A stretch of DNA of 64,000 nt from Fischerella thermalis PCC 7521 (GCF_000317225.1 NZ_AJLL01000036.1:39903-103902), one strand, 5' to 3'; counted from the first letter of the stretch, positions 9,328-17,651 are shown. Made by a program: numbers and translations. Notes: generated by a model not told the origin, from the letters alone.

Positions 9328-10299
9328 ATGACTCATCACATTATTAAAGCAACTGCAAATACTGTGCATCTAGGTGGGTTTTCCCATGAATTAGAACCAG
9401 TATTGATGATTGAATCTGGCGATACAGTAGATGTAGAAACTTATACTGGTTACTATATTTACGACAAAGCACCACCAGAATTTCTCACGCCAGAATTTGT
9501 TGATATTTGCCAAAACCTACCGCCAGAACGCAAAATTGCAGGTGGACCGCATTTGCTTACAGGGCCTATTTATGTGCGGGGAGCAGAACCAGGAGATATT
9601 TTAGAAGTAAAATTGGAAGCAATTAAACCAAGTTTACCCGTTGGTTTTAATGCTATTCGCACAGGATGGGGAGCTTTACCACACCAGTTTACTCAACCAG
9701 CATTGAGATTTATTCCCTTAGATTTAGAAAATAACGTAGCGGAATTTCCTGTCAATAGTGGCATTAAAATTCCCCTCAGACCTTTTTTTGGTATTCTTGG
9801 GGTTGCTACTCCCGAAACGCAACGTTCTTCGATTCCTCCTGGTTGTTATGGTGGTAATATCGATAACCGCGAACTACAAGCAGGTTCCAGAGTATTCTTA
9901 CCTATTTTTGTTCCTGGCGCTTTATTTTCGATTGGTGATGGACATTCAGCACAGGGAGATGGTGAAGTTAATGTGACTGCAATTGAAACATCTATGAATG
10001 GCAGGATTCAACTAACAATTCGCAAGGATTTGCAACTGACTGCACCGATCGCTGAAACTAACACTGATATTATCACAATGGGGTTTGGTGAGACGTTGGA
10101 TGCAGCCTTAGAACAAGCTTTGAACAACATGATTGATTTTTTGGTGAAGTTGACAAAAATATCACCAGAAGATGCCTATGTGTTATGCAGTTTAACGGTA
10201 AATTTTCGCATGACTCAAGTTGTCAACCTTCCCCAAAAAGGGGTGCATGGGATGTTACCAAAATCTGTTTTCCCAGGAGAGATAAATTTATTAATTTAA
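9328..10299 (+). CDS. Acetamidase/formamidase family protein (FmdA_AmdA)
   Basis: The 323-aa protein matches the acetamidase/formamidase family, which hydrolyses short amides to ammonia and the carboxylic acid, a nitrogen-scavenging role. Family features visible are TGPIYVRGAEPGDILEVKLE (about 84-103), the FFGILGVATPE block followed by PPGCYGGNIDNRELQAGS (about 172-195), IFVPGALFSIGDGHSAQGDGE (about 199-219) with the conserved GDGHAAQGDGE-type motif, and EDAYVLCSLTVNFRMTQVVN near the end. I start at the ATG at 9328 (MTHHIIKATANTVH), because the earlier 13 codons do not look like family sequence. Substrate is not determined by the sequence. A link with the nearby orphan ureG and nucleobase transporter in nitrogen scavenging is only suggestive. 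Confidence 0.85.
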   Translation: MTHHIIKATANTVHLGGFSHELEPVLMIESGDTVDVETYTGYYIYDKAPPEFLTPEFVDICQNLPPERKIAGGPHLLTGPIYVRGAEPGDILEVKLEAIKPSLPVGFNAIRTGWGALPHQFTQPALRFIPLDLENNVAEFPVNSGIKIPLRPFFGILGVATPETQRSSIPPGCYGGNIDNRELQAGSRVFLPIFVPGALFSIGDGHSAQGDGEVNVTAIETSMNGRIQLTIRKDLQLTAPIAETNTDIITMGFGETLDAALEQALNNMIDFLVKLTKISPEDAYVLCSLTVNFRMTQVVNLPQKGVHGMLPKSVFPGEINLLI

Positions 10300-10330
10300 T
10301 ATAATACAACTAAAAGTATTTTAGGTAAAA

Positions 10331-10366
10331 TCGACCACAGATGCACATCGATAAACACAGATAATT
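10331..10366. repeat. CACAGATGCACA...AACACAGATAA dispersed repeat
   Basis: A CCACAGATGCACATCGATAA unit followed by ACACAGATAA. It is the same family as the copies at 16.67 and 29.49 kb, and part of the gap between the amidase and the TauE/SafE gene. Confidence 0.6.
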
Positions 10367-10462
10367 TTTGATTGTGCAAATTAATGTTTATCTCTGTCGT
10401 TTTTACTATAAGTTATTTATTACTGTAGCTCAAGTGCATTTAATTAACTTACAGTATATTTT

Positions 10463-10834
10463 ATGTCTAACATACTCATTCAATTGTTAGTGATTGGTCT
10501 TGTGGCTGGTATAGCTGGCGGTATGTTTGGTATTGGTGGTGGTGCAATTATGGTTCCAGCGATGGTTTTACTCATGAGCATGGATCAAAAGTTTGCTACC
10601 GGTACTTCCATTGCTGCTCAAATATTGCCTATTGGTATTTTAGCCGCAATTGTCTACTACCGTAACGGTAATCTTAATATCAAATATGCGGTAATTATTG
10701 CAGTTGGTCTGATTGTTGGTAATTTGTTTGGGGCTTTATTTGCCAATCAGCCATTTGTTAGCAGTGAATTGATGAAAAAGCTGTATGGCGTATTTTTATT
10801 AGTGATTGGTTTACGATATTTGTTATTTAGATAA
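10463..10834 (+). CDS. Half-size TauE/SafE (TSUP) family membrane protein
   Basis: A 123-aa integral membrane protein of the TSUP (sulfite/sulfoacetate exporter-like) family. It contains a single family repeat: helix 1 with the signature GLVAGIAGGMFGIGGGAIMVP (about 13-33), then ATGTSIAAQILPIGILAAIV (about 47-66), a third helix near YAVIIAVGLIVGNLFGALF (about 77-95) and a last helix LYGVFLLVIGLRYLLF. Full-length members have about 250 residues with two such repeats, so this one would need to form a dimer. Short versions of this kind are known in cyanobacteria. The transported anion is unknown. There is no sulfur gene next to it. Confidence 0.75.
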   Translation: MSNILIQLLVIGLVAGIAGGMFGIGGGAIMVPAMVLLMSMDQKFATGTSIAAQILPIGILAAIVYYRNGNLNIKYAVIIAVGLIVGNLFGALFANQPFVSSELMKKLYGVFLLVIGLRYLLFR

Positions 10835-11066
10835 TTAGATTAAAAAACTCTGCTATCTATTACGCTCTCCTTTGGGTAACTCTGCGTGAAAAAAAATATA
10901 TTGCTCCAAATGTATTATCAACTTGTGATTATTTGCATATTTAGGTATATTGATCGCAAAAATAAAAGCTACAATCTAGCACATAATATAACTCAAAATA
11001 GCATCTACCACTTATTTAACACTAAAAAGAGAAATATTTTTAACATAGTGCGGATCAGCAATCAAT

Positions 11067-12209
11067 ATGGATCGTCGTCGGTTTATCAAGTACGCCTCCC
11101 TTACAGGAGCTGGTTTTACCTTTGTTGCTTGTTCTGGAGACAAATCTAATAATCCCCAGGGCGAAGTATCCCCTGGAACATCACCTGTAGCAGCGAATGA
11201 GCCTTTGAAGGTAGGATTTGTGTATGTAGGGCCTGTGGGTGATTTTGGATGGACTTATGCTCATGACCTTGGTCGTAGAGAAATGGAAGCAAATCTGCAT
11301 GGTAGAGTGAGATCTACTTTTGTAGAAAATGTGAATGAAGGTGCTGATGCTGAGAGGATAATTCGTCAACTGGCGTTAGATGGTAATAAGTTGATTTTTA
11401 CAACTTCTTTTGGTTACATGAACCCAACTATTAAAGTAGCCAAAGATTTTCCTCATGTATATTTTGAAAACTGTACTGGGTATAAACGCGCTACTAATGT
11501 TGGTACTTACTTAGGACGTTTTGAAGAACCACGCTATTTGACTGGCATGATTGCTGGTAAGATGACCAAATCTAATATCATCGGTTTTGTCGGAGCATAC
11601 CCCATTCCAGAGGTAATTCGTGGTATAAATTCTTTTACTCAAGGACTACGGGCAGTAAACCCTAAGGCAAAAGTGAAAGTAGTGTGGGTACAAAGTTGGT
11701 ACGACCCAGCTAAAGAAAGAGAAGCAGCACAGGCTTTAATTAATTTAGGTGCAGATGTGCTAACACAGCATACTGACTCTGCTGCTGTTGTGCAATTAGC
11801 AGAGGAAAAAGGTATTTTTGCATTTGGTTATAACACTGATATGAGTCGGTTTGGTGCAAAAGCACATTTAACATCAGCGATTAATAAGTGGGGGAAATTT
11901 TACACAGATAAAGCTTTGTCTGTAATCAATGGTACATGGAAAGCGGAGGATGTTTGGTTGGGAATCGGTCAAGGAATGGTGGATATCTCGCCTATCAATC
12001 CTGTAGTTCCTCAAGATGTGCAGCAATTGGTAATGGCGAAGCGGGAGGAATTTATTAAAGGTACTGCTCATCCGTTTGCAGGACCAGTAAAAGACCAAAA
12101 AGGTGGAGTACGGGTGCAGAAGGGTAAAGTTTTGCAGGATAAAGAACAACTAGCAATGAATTGGTATGTAGAGGGAGTTGAGGGGTCAATTCCGAAAGCA
12201 GAATCCTAA
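11067..12209 (+). CDS. BMP-family (nucleoside/purine) ABC transporter substrate-binding lipoprotein
   Basis: The periplasmic binding component of a BMP/PnrA-type ABC uptake system, a family that captures nucleosides or purines. The N-terminus MDRRRFIKYASLTGAGF has a twin-arginine motif (RRRFIK) and then a lipobox TFVAC with lipidated Cys22, so it is likely Tat-exported and membrane-anchored. The mature protein shows BMP-family blocks: VGFVYVGPVGDFGWTYAHDL (about 50-69), FTTSFGYMNPTIKVAKDFPH (about 112-131), GFVGAYPIPEV (about 173-183) and YDPAKEREAAQALINLGADV (about 213-232). At 380 aa its length is usual. The ATPase and two permeases follow after a 686-bp gap holding a decayed small gene, so the binding protein may have a separate transcript. 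Confidence 0.88.
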   Translation: MDRRRFIKYASLTGAGFTFVACSGDKSNNPQGEVSPGTSPVAANEPLKVGFVYVGPVGDFGWTYAHDLGRREMEANLHGRVRSTFVENVNEGADAERIIRQLALDGNKLIFTTSFGYMNPTIKVAKDFPHVYFENCTGYKRATNVGTYLGRFEEPRYLTGMIAGKMTKSNIIGFVGAYPIPEVIRGINSFTQGLRAVNPKAKVKVVWVQSWYDPAKEREAAQALINLGADVLTQHTDSAAVVQLAEEKGIFAFGYNTDMSRFGAKAHLTSAINKWGKFYTDKALSVINGTWKAEDVWLGIGQGMVDISPINPVVPQDVQQLVMAKREEFIKGTAHPFAGPVKDQKGGVRVQKGKVLQDKEQLAMNWYVEGVEGSIPKAES

Positions 12210-12315
12210 TGTATACCTTTGTAGATATTTGTGCTGGGGTTCTAGGGGAAAAGTTATGCAAATCTGTCAAAACCCAAATTGCTCAAATCCTTTTCTTCCC
12301 GGTTTGAGATTTACT

Positions 12316-12444
12316 TTATAAATAGCCTCTAAAAAAATATAAAACTATTGCAGCTAAAATAATAGTACTTGTGAGTGCTGTTACTTTGAAACTTTTTTGA
12401 GTGAGAAATAAATATTTGCGGTGATAAAGTGTATTCATTTTCAT
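12316..12444 (-). CDS. Possible 42-aa single-pass membrane peptide
   Basis: An ATG-to-TAA frame of 42 codons (begins MKMNTLYHRKYLFLTQK). It has a basic N-terminus, a hydrophobic stretch ALTSTIILAAIVLYFF (about 23-38) and a positive residue after it. That pattern fits a small membrane protein, downstream of the broken dispanin gene on the same strand. I see no convincing Shine-Dalgarno and recognise no family, so chance is a real alternative. Confidence 0.25.
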   Translation of the reverse strand: MKMNTLYHRKYLFLTQKSFKVTALTSTIILAAIVLYFFRGYL

Positions 12445-12500
12445 AGAATTAAAAACAATGGTTTATATAGAGTTTATTGTTGAGTCAGTTAATCAGGAAT

Positions 12501-12758
12501 CTATTGTGAACCCAAAAATGCCACAACAATAACGAATAAGATATAAAGTATGCCGAAAGCTAGTCCTGAACCAAAGGAGACCCAGCACCATGTTTTGGCA
12601 CTTTTAGATGCTTGCATAGCACCCTCATAATCCCCGGCAGCTAATTTAGAATTTACTTATGCCGCATAAACGATCGCCACAATTCCGAATGGCAGACAGC
12701 AAAAAAGGGTAGTTAATATTGCTTGTGGCAAATAAGTCGGTATGTTCCGAGATTGCAT
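12501..12758 (-). pseudogene. CD225/dispanin-family gene with an in-frame stop
   Basis: Read on the minus strand, the 85-codon frame encodes MQSRNIPTYLPQAILTTLFC, then CLPFGIVAIVYAA, a TAA stop (12657-12659, codon 34), and VNSKLAAGDYEGAMQASKSA followed by KTWCWVSFGSGLAFG and a second hydrophobic helix. This is the standard CD225/dispanin layout of two hydrophobic segments joined by an A..VNSKLAAGDYxGA loop. The family normally has a residue such as glutamine at the stop position, so a single CAA-to-TAA change would explain it. The rest of the frame is intact, which points to very recent inactivation or a sequence error. The remaining 12210-12895 gap holds only the possible 42-aa peptide and AT-rich DNA. 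Confidence 0.8.
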
Positions 12759-12895
12759 TAAAAAATCCTTAAATTTAAATAACTATTGGCAATCGCTGTA
12801 TAAAAATTACGCACCTTATAAGATATCAGAATGACCTGAAATCCTGTAAATCGACTTAATAAACTATAATAAATCGAGAATGTAGCAGAGGCAAA

Positions 12896-14437
12896 ATGCA
12901 AGGGTTAAATGACCTGATTCCCCGTTTGCAAGTAAGGAATATTACCAAGTCTTATTCTGGTTTTTTCGCAAATAATCAGGTGAATTTGACAATTCAACCG
13001 GGTGAAATTCATGCTCTGTTGGGAGAAAATGGGGCGGGTAAGAGTACCCTGATGAAAATTATCTATGGGGTGGTGCGTCCTGAAAGTGGTGAAATATTTT
13101 GGGAAGGAAAACGAGTTGACATCACCAACCCAGCCAAAGCGCGATCGCTTGGTATTGGTATGGTGTTTCAGCACTTTTGTTTGTTTGAAACCTTGACTGT
13201 AACTGAAAATATCGCCCTAGCGCTTCCTGCTAGCGAACAATGGAATTTAGGACAAGTTAATCGCAAAATTCGTGTTTTATCTCAAGAATACGCTTTAGAT
13301 ATCAACCCAGATTCCCCAGTTTATACATTATCTGTAGGTGAAAAGCAGCGAGTAGAAATCATTCGTTGTCTGTGTGTTGCTACCAAGTTACTGATTTTGG
13401 ATGAGCCCACGGCGGTTTTAACTCCCCAAGAAACAGAAAAGCTATTTCTGACATTGCAGCAAATTGCTGCTGGTGGTTGCAGTATTTTATTCAGCAGCCA
13501 CAAATTACAAGAAGTGCGATCGCTATGCACTCATGCAACAATATTGCGGAATGGCGAGGTGATAGCAGAGTGTAACCCCCAAGCAGAGACAATCGACAGT
13601 TTAGCAAGGATGATGATAGGCGAGGATGAGGGACACGGGGGACAAGGGGAATACGGAAAATATCACACTCCCCCCACCTCCCCCATCTGCTTCCAAGTCC
13701 GCGATTTGTGTTTGGAATCAAAGCATCCTTTAGGAATATCGTTGCAGCACATTAATTTGGAGGTTCGCAGTGGTGAAATTGTCGGGATTGCGGGAGTTGC
13801 AGGTAATGGACAAAGGGAACTCCTAGCAGTTTTGAGTGGTGAAGTAATCTGTCCCAAAGCAGACATGATCATGTTGGGAGAAATACCTATCGGTGATTGT
13901 GATGTACCCCAACGTCGGCGTTTGGGTTTGGCGTATATCCCAGAAGAACGTTTGGGGGTGGCTATCGTACCAAATATGAACCTCTTGGAAAATGCTTTGT
14001 TAACAGGCTACTCCCAAGGATTATTACGAAATGGTATGATTCGGCAACGCAAGTTAAAAGCTTGGACTAGGAGAATTTGCGACGCCTTTAATGTCAAACA
14101 AGTAGGGTTGAATTCGCTTGCTGCAAATTTATCGGGTGGTAATCTACAGAAGTTTATTGTAGGGCGAGAGATTCAGCAAAACCCGACTATTTTGATTGCA
14201 GCACATCCGAGTTGGGGTGTGGATGTGAACGCAACTGTAACCATCCATCAAGCTTTCATGGAAATGCGAAATATGGGTGCAGGGGTGCTAGTGGTTTCCG
14301 AAGATTTGGACGAGTTGTTGACGTTGTGCGATCGCATTGGCGTCATCTACAAAGGACAGCTCTCTCCCTTTATACCAATTGCAGATATCAGTCGCGAAAA
14401 AATTGGTCGTTGGATGGGAGGAGTGAGTTTTGTTTGA
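12896..14437 (+). CDS. BMP-type ABC transporter ATP-binding protein, two fused nucleotide-binding domains
   Basis: Energises the nucleoside/purine uptake system. The 513-aa protein carries two ATPase domains, as in sugar and BMP-type importers. Domain 1 has Walker A GENGAGKST (about 43-51), the signature TLSVGEKQR (about 144-152) and Walker B LLILDEPTAVLTP (about 163-175). Domain 2 has the degenerate Walker A GVAGNGQRE (about 300-308), the signature NLSGGNLQKF and the altered Walker B region ILIAAHPSWGVDV, typical of the weaker second site in this class. An extra segment GEDEGHGGQGEYGKYHTPP (about 241-262), encoded by G-rich repeat DNA, separates the domains. The stop overlaps the next gene by 8 bp, indicating translational coupling. 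Confidence 0.92.
   Translation: MQGLNDLIPRLQVRNITKSYSGFFANNQVNLTIQPGEIHALLGENGAGKSTLMKIIYGVVRPESGEIFWEGKRVDITNPAKARSLGIGMVFQHFCLFETLTVTENIALALPASEQWNLGQVNRKIRVLSQEYALDINPDSPVYTLSVGEKQRVEIIRCLCVATKLLILDEPTAVLTPQETEKLFLTLQQIAAGGCSILFSSHKLQEVRSLCTHATILRNGEVIAECNPQAETIDSLARMMIGEDEGHGGQGEYGKYHTPPTSPICFQVRDLCLESKHPLGISLQHINLEVRSGEIVGIAGVAGNGQRELLAVLSGEVICPKADMIMLGEIPIGDCDVPQRRRLGLAYIPEERLGVAIVPNMNLLENALLTGYSQGLLRNGMIRQRKLKAWTRRICDAFNVKQVGLNSLAANLSGGNLQKFIVGREIQQNPTILIAAHPSWGVDVNATVTIHQAFMEMRNMGAGVLVVSEDLDELLTLCDRIGVIYKGQLSPFIPIADISREKIGRWMGGVSFV
13615..13690 (+). repeat. G-rich/C-rich dispersed repeat inside the ATPase gene
   Basis: GATGAGGGACACGGGGGACA...ACTCCCCCCACCTCCCCCAT matches the style of intergenic runs in this genome (for example near 28.4, 37.5 and 42.7 kb). 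It lies in frame, in the linker between the two ATPase domains. Confidence 0.6.
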
Positions 14438-15491
14438 CTTCAAATTAGAACCCCGTGAACAACCCGCCAAAATTTGGTTAATTTTATCACCCCTACTGGC
14501 ATTACTAGGAACAGTGATCGTCGGATTATTTCTGTTTCGTTTCTTAGGTAAATCTCCAATTACTGCATTCACGACTTTATTTATTACGCCTCTAAGTAGC
14601 TTGTATGGAATCACAGAAATCGCAGTCAAAGCAGCACCAATTATTTTAATTGCTGTTGGTTTAGCTGTATGTTTTCAAGCCCAAGTGTGGAATATTGGTG
14701 CCGAGGGACAATTTACCCTGGGAGCAATTTTTGCTAGTACCGTAGCTTTAGTATTTGCTAATATAGATAACTATATTGTACTCCTACTTTCTTTATTAGC
14801 TGGAATATTAGGTGGTGCAACTTGGGCTAGCATTCCAGCTGTGTTAAAAGTAAACTTTCATACTAACGAAATTCTCACAAGTTTAATGCTAAATTATGTA
14901 GCAGTTTCTCTTTTAAATTATTTAGTCAGAGGTATTTTACAAGACCCCCAAGGATATAACTTTCCTGAATCTGCACCCTTTAGCGAATTCGCCAGTTTGC
15001 CATCATTAATTACCGGCACACGGTTACATTTGGGTGTAATTTTTGCCCTGATAGCAGCAATCTTAATCTGGGGAATGCTGCAACAGACATTTTTTGGTTT
15101 TAGCGTAAAGGTAATTGGTGCAAGTCCCAATGCAGCAAATTATGCTGGGATCAAAAGCGATCGCATTATTTGGCTGAGTTTACTTATCAGTGGTGGTTTA
15201 GCAGGTTTAGCTGGTGCGTGTGAAGTTCTCGGTCCCATTGGACAACTACGCCCTTTCATTTCTCCTGGTTACGGTTACGCGGCTATTCTGGCAGCATTTG
15301 TTGGTCGTTTACATCCATTGGCAATTATTTTATCTAGTTTGCTGATGGCACTGTTTTATGTCGGCAGTGAATTATTACAGATAAAATTGGGACTTCCCTT
15401 AGCTTTAGCAGGAGTTTTTCAAGGTATTGTATTTTTCTTTCTTTTGGCAGGTGATTTATTAGTTTATAAGCGGATAGTCAAGAGTCAATAG
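14430..15491 (+). CDS. BMP-type ABC transporter permease (first subunit)
   Basis: An integral membrane subunit (353 aa) of the nucleoside/purine importer. It has about nine hydrophobic helices, the first at IWLILSPLLALLGTVIVGLF (about 15-34). The BPD_transp_2 family core is clear: AAPIILIAVGLAVCFQAQVWNIGAEGQF (about 69-96), NEILTSLMLNYVAVSLLNYL (about 145-164), ASPNAANYAGI (about 230-240) and GLAGLAGACEVLG (about 256-268). It starts with TTG at 14430 and overlaps the ATPase stop by 8 bp, the usual coupled arrangement. The gap to the second permease contains repeat DNA instead of the tight spacing usual in such operons. Confidence 0.9.
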   Translation: MFDFKLEPREQPAKIWLILSPLLALLGTVIVGLFLFRFLGKSPITAFTTLFITPLSSLYGITEIAVKAAPIILIAVGLAVCFQAQVWNIGAEGQFTLGAIFASTVALVFANIDNYIVLLLSLLAGILGGATWASIPAVLKVNFHTNEILTSLMLNYVAVSLLNYLVRGILQDPQGYNFPESAPFSEFASLPSLITGTRLHLGVIFALIAAILIWGMLQQTFFGFSVKVIGASPNAANYAGIKSDRIIWLSLLISGGLAGLAGACEVLGPIGQLRPFISPGYGYAAILAAFVGRLHPLAIILSSLLMALFYVGSELLQIKLGLPLALAGVFQGIVFFFLLAGDLLVYKRIVKSQ

Positions 15492-15561
15492 TCAATTGTC
15501 ATTTGTGATTAACCGCTAACTGCCAGCACTTTCAAGGTATAGTCTGGCTAATGAAAATTCC

Positions 15562-15630
15562 TTGGCGTCTTAGTGTCTTTGTGTTTCAAAAAGAAATTTG
15601 ATTCACCACCAAGACACTAAGACACAAAGA
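15562..15630. repeat. GTCTTAGTGTCTT inverted repeat
   Basis: CTTGGCGTCTTAGTGTCTTT on one side and ACCAAGACACTAAGACACAA on the other form an inverted repeat between the two permease genes. It is a dispersed repeat type seen widely in filamentous cyanobacteria. Confidence 0.75.
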
Positions 15631-15691
15631 AAACTTGTTTTTATTGGATTGCACCACCAAAGGTCTATCACTAACTACTAACCACCAACAA

Positions 15692-16606
15692 ATGATTTTT
15701 ACCAACATTCTCAACGATACTTTACGTGCAGCTACACCTTTAATTTTGGCCGCATTGGGTGAATTAGTGGCAGAAAAATCGGGGGTTTTAAATCTTGGTG
15801 TAGAGGGAATGATGCTGGTTGGGGCTGCTAGTGGTTTTATTGTTGCTTCAGTTACAGATAATATCTATTTGGGGTTCTTGATTGCTTTAGTTGCAGGTAT
15901 AGCGATCGCCTTTATTCATGCAGTGCTAACAATTAATATAAGTACCAATCAAGTAGCAACAGGTTTAGCCCTTAGCATCTTTGGTTCTGGACTCAGTGCT
16001 TTTATAGGTGCAGATTATGTTGGTCAAACAATTACTGGATTGCAACCTCTAAGCATTCCAATTTTGGAATCTATGCCTGTGATTGGGAAAGCTTTTTTTC
16101 AGCAAGATATTTTGGTGTATCTCTCAGTGATTTTGGTATTTTTGGTTGCTTGGTTTTTGCAAAAAACGCGCTCAGGGCTGATATTGCGTAGTGTAGGTGA
16201 ATCAACCACAGCAGCCTATGCTTTGGGTTTACCTGTAAATGGAGTACGTTATTTAGCAGTTTTGTTTGGTGGGGCGATGGCAGGGTTAGCAGGGGCCTAT
16301 CTTTCCCTAGTGTATACACCTTTTTGGGCAGAAAATATGACTGCTGGACGGGGATGGATTGCGATCGCTTTAGTTGTGTTTGCAACTTGGAAACCAATGA
16401 GAATCTTGCTGGGTGCTTATTTATTTGGTGGAGTCAGCGCTATCCAGTTAGTTTTGCAAGGACTAGGGGTAGGTATTTCTCCTTATCTTTTGTCCTCTTT
16501 GCCTTACCTTGCAACTATCTTAGTACTAACCCTCATCTCACGGGATGCTACCCGTATTCAACTAGTAGCACCAGCATCACTGGGAAAACCATTGCAGAAA
16601 TTATGA
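15692..16606 (+). CDS. BMP-type ABC transporter permease (second subunit)
   Basis: The second membrane subunit (304 aa) of the nucleoside/purine importer. The family core ATPLILAALGELVAEKSGVLNLGVEGMMLVGA (about 13-44) contains the GEL..EKSGVLNLGVEG motif. It is followed by STNQVATGLALSIFGSGLSA (about 87-106), SVGESTTAAYALGLPVNGVR (about 169-188) and GRGWIAIALVVFATWKP (about 219-235). I start at the ATG at 15692 because the 19 earlier in-frame codons are CTAACTACTAACCACCAAC repeat DNA, which has inserted upstream and leaves little room for a native ribosome-binding site. Confidence 0.9.
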   Translation: MIFTNILNDTLRAATPLILAALGELVAEKSGVLNLGVEGMMLVGAASGFIVASVTDNIYLGFLIALVAGIAIAFIHAVLTINISTNQVATGLALSIFGSGLSAFIGADYVGQTITGLQPLSIPILESMPVIGKAFFQQDILVYLSVILVFLVAWFLQKTRSGLILRSVGESTTAAYALGLPVNGVRYLAVLFGGAMAGLAGAYLSLVYTPFWAENMTAGRGWIAIALVVFATWKPMRILLGAYLFGGVSAIQLVLQGLGVGISPYLLSSLPYLATILVLTLISRDATRIQLVAPASLGKPLQKL

Positions 16607-16671
16607 GTTATGAATTATGAATTATGAAATTCATGTTTGAATTGTAGTGGTGATGAAGATTATGTTTTATT

Positions 16672-16708
16672 AAAGCGAACACAGATGCACACAGATACAC
16701 ACAGATGA
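16672..16708. repeat. AACACAGATGCACACAGATA dispersed repeat
   Basis: AGCGAACACAGATGCACACA followed by GATACACACAGATG. Near-identical to the copy at 29.49 kb and related to that at 10.33 kb. Confidence 0.75.
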
Positions 16709-16714
16709 ATTACA

Positions 16715-16831
16715 GCAGTTGCGATCGCTAGTGCGGTTGCTCATGCGACGGGTGTAGGGTTGCGTCAATATAACAATGTTACCCGAACGAGTTTGGCAAG
16801 CGATCGCTTTCCATTAGTTAATCTGGATTAA
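16715..16831 (+). pseudogene. Possible C-terminal remnant of a molybdopterin dehydrogenase-type gene
   Basis: A short open stretch reads AVAIASAVAHATGVGLRQYN and then about 18 more residues to a TAA. The A-I-A-x-A-V-x-H-A-T-G-V-x-L pattern resembles the C-terminal end of xanthine dehydrogenase/aldehyde oxidase large subunits. A purine-oxidising enzyme would fit beside a purine transporter. The stretch is short, begins directly at a dispersed repeat, and contains a HIP1 octamer that itself encodes A-I-A, so chance resemblance is likely enough to keep confidence low. Confidence 0.2.
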
Positions 16832-17242
16832 CTGGATATCAAATATCAGTTCTTGTCCTGCTAGGGGGTGGTTAGCATCGAGAGTAATTTGAGAGTCTGA
16901 AACCTCTGTGACAACTACGGGTATGGCTTGACCATTACTCTGAGAAATTTGTAACATTTGACCCACCTCTATAGATACATCTGTGGGGATGCGTTCTTTG
17001 TCAACTACCATGACTAATTCTGGGCGATAAGGACCGTAGGCTTCATCTGCTGGAATATTTGTCCTTTTAGATTCTCCTGGGGTCATACCAACTACAGCTT
17101 GTTCAAAGCCGGGAATAACTAATCCTTCACCAATCGAAAACTGCAACGGTTCTCGCTCAACAGAAGTGTCAAATACTGTGCCATCATCTAGCTTACCTGT
17201 ATAGTGAACTTTCACAGTATCACCTAGTTTGGCTTGTCCCAT
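16814..17242 (-). CDS. FKBP-type peptidyl-prolyl cis-trans isomerase (SlyD-like)
   Basis: Catalyses proline isomerisation during protein folding, probably in the cytoplasm because no signal peptide is present. The 142-aa protein has the FKBP core KVHYTGKLDDGTVFDTS (about 11-27) and FSIGEGLVIPGFEQAVVGM (about 35-53), with an inserted-flap arrangement GPYRPELVMVVDKERIP and the C-terminal half typical of SlyD-like proteins. It lacks the His-rich metal-binding tail of E. coli SlyD. The ATG at 17242 is chosen because GAAGGAG lies 8-9 bases before it; the frame can be extended only to a TTG five codons upstream. Confidence 0.92.
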   Translation of the reverse strand: MGQAKLGDTVKVHYTGKLDDGTVFDTSVEREPLQFSIGEGLVIPGFEQAVVGMTPGESKRTNIPADEAYGPYRPELVMVVDKERIPTDVSIEVGQMLQISQSNGQAIPVVVTEVSDSQITLDANHPLAGQELIFDIQLIQIN

Positions 17243-17353
17243 TTTCGTCTCCTTCAAAATTTTAGTTCACTACACCTACCCACCCTAGTACTTCTACGAG
17301 CAAATGTATCCCGATTTTGTTATTTATTAAGATTTCAATTTTGTCAGAGACAA

Positions 17354-17384
17354 GATCACCGACTTCTTTGAGAAGTCGGTGATC
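17354..17384. repeat. Perfect 14-bp hairpin repeat
   Basis: GATCACCGACTTCT-TTG-AGAAGTCGGTGATC is a perfect inverted repeat. A degenerate relative lies at 55392-55422. It could end transcripts, but there is no T run, and it looks like a mobile palindromic repeat. The rest of the 17243-17651 gap holds the repeat block listed next. Confidence 0.75.
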
Positions 17385-17487
17385 TGAGCTTTGCGATTCT
17401 CACAAATCATATAGTAGGATTGCTATATTAGCCCCAAATTTATTTGAGGGCGGTATTTTGGGATTTCTTGAAATTGTTGCAAGATGT

Positions 17488-17597
17488 CATATCATGTCCG
17501 TTTGAGGACTGATCATATCTGTGAAGGTCGGTAATCGATAATCGGTAATGACAAAAACCAATTACCAATTACCTATTACCCATTACCAACACATGCG
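17488..17597 (-). repeat. 42-bp conserved element joined to ATTACC repeats (second copy)
   Basis: Bases 17488-17529 match 5890-5931 in reverse orientation with 3 mismatches in 42. GGTAATCGATAATCGGTAAT, a short spacer and ACCAATTACCAATTACC units follow, so the whole composite is repeated, not only the simple units. Confidence 0.75.
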
Positions 17598-17651
17598 CAT
17601 AATACTAGTCTTCAAGCTAACAGGATATACAGTATTTTCACTGTTTTTCCC

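Noticed and set aside
10463..10834. Truncated TauE/SafE pseudogene
   Set aside because: The frame is clean, ends after a complete four-helix repeat, and half-size versions are known in cyanobacteria.
10886..11149. 87-codon frame running into the BMP gene
   Set aside because: AT-rich, overlaps the Tat/lipobox region of a clear gene in another frame.
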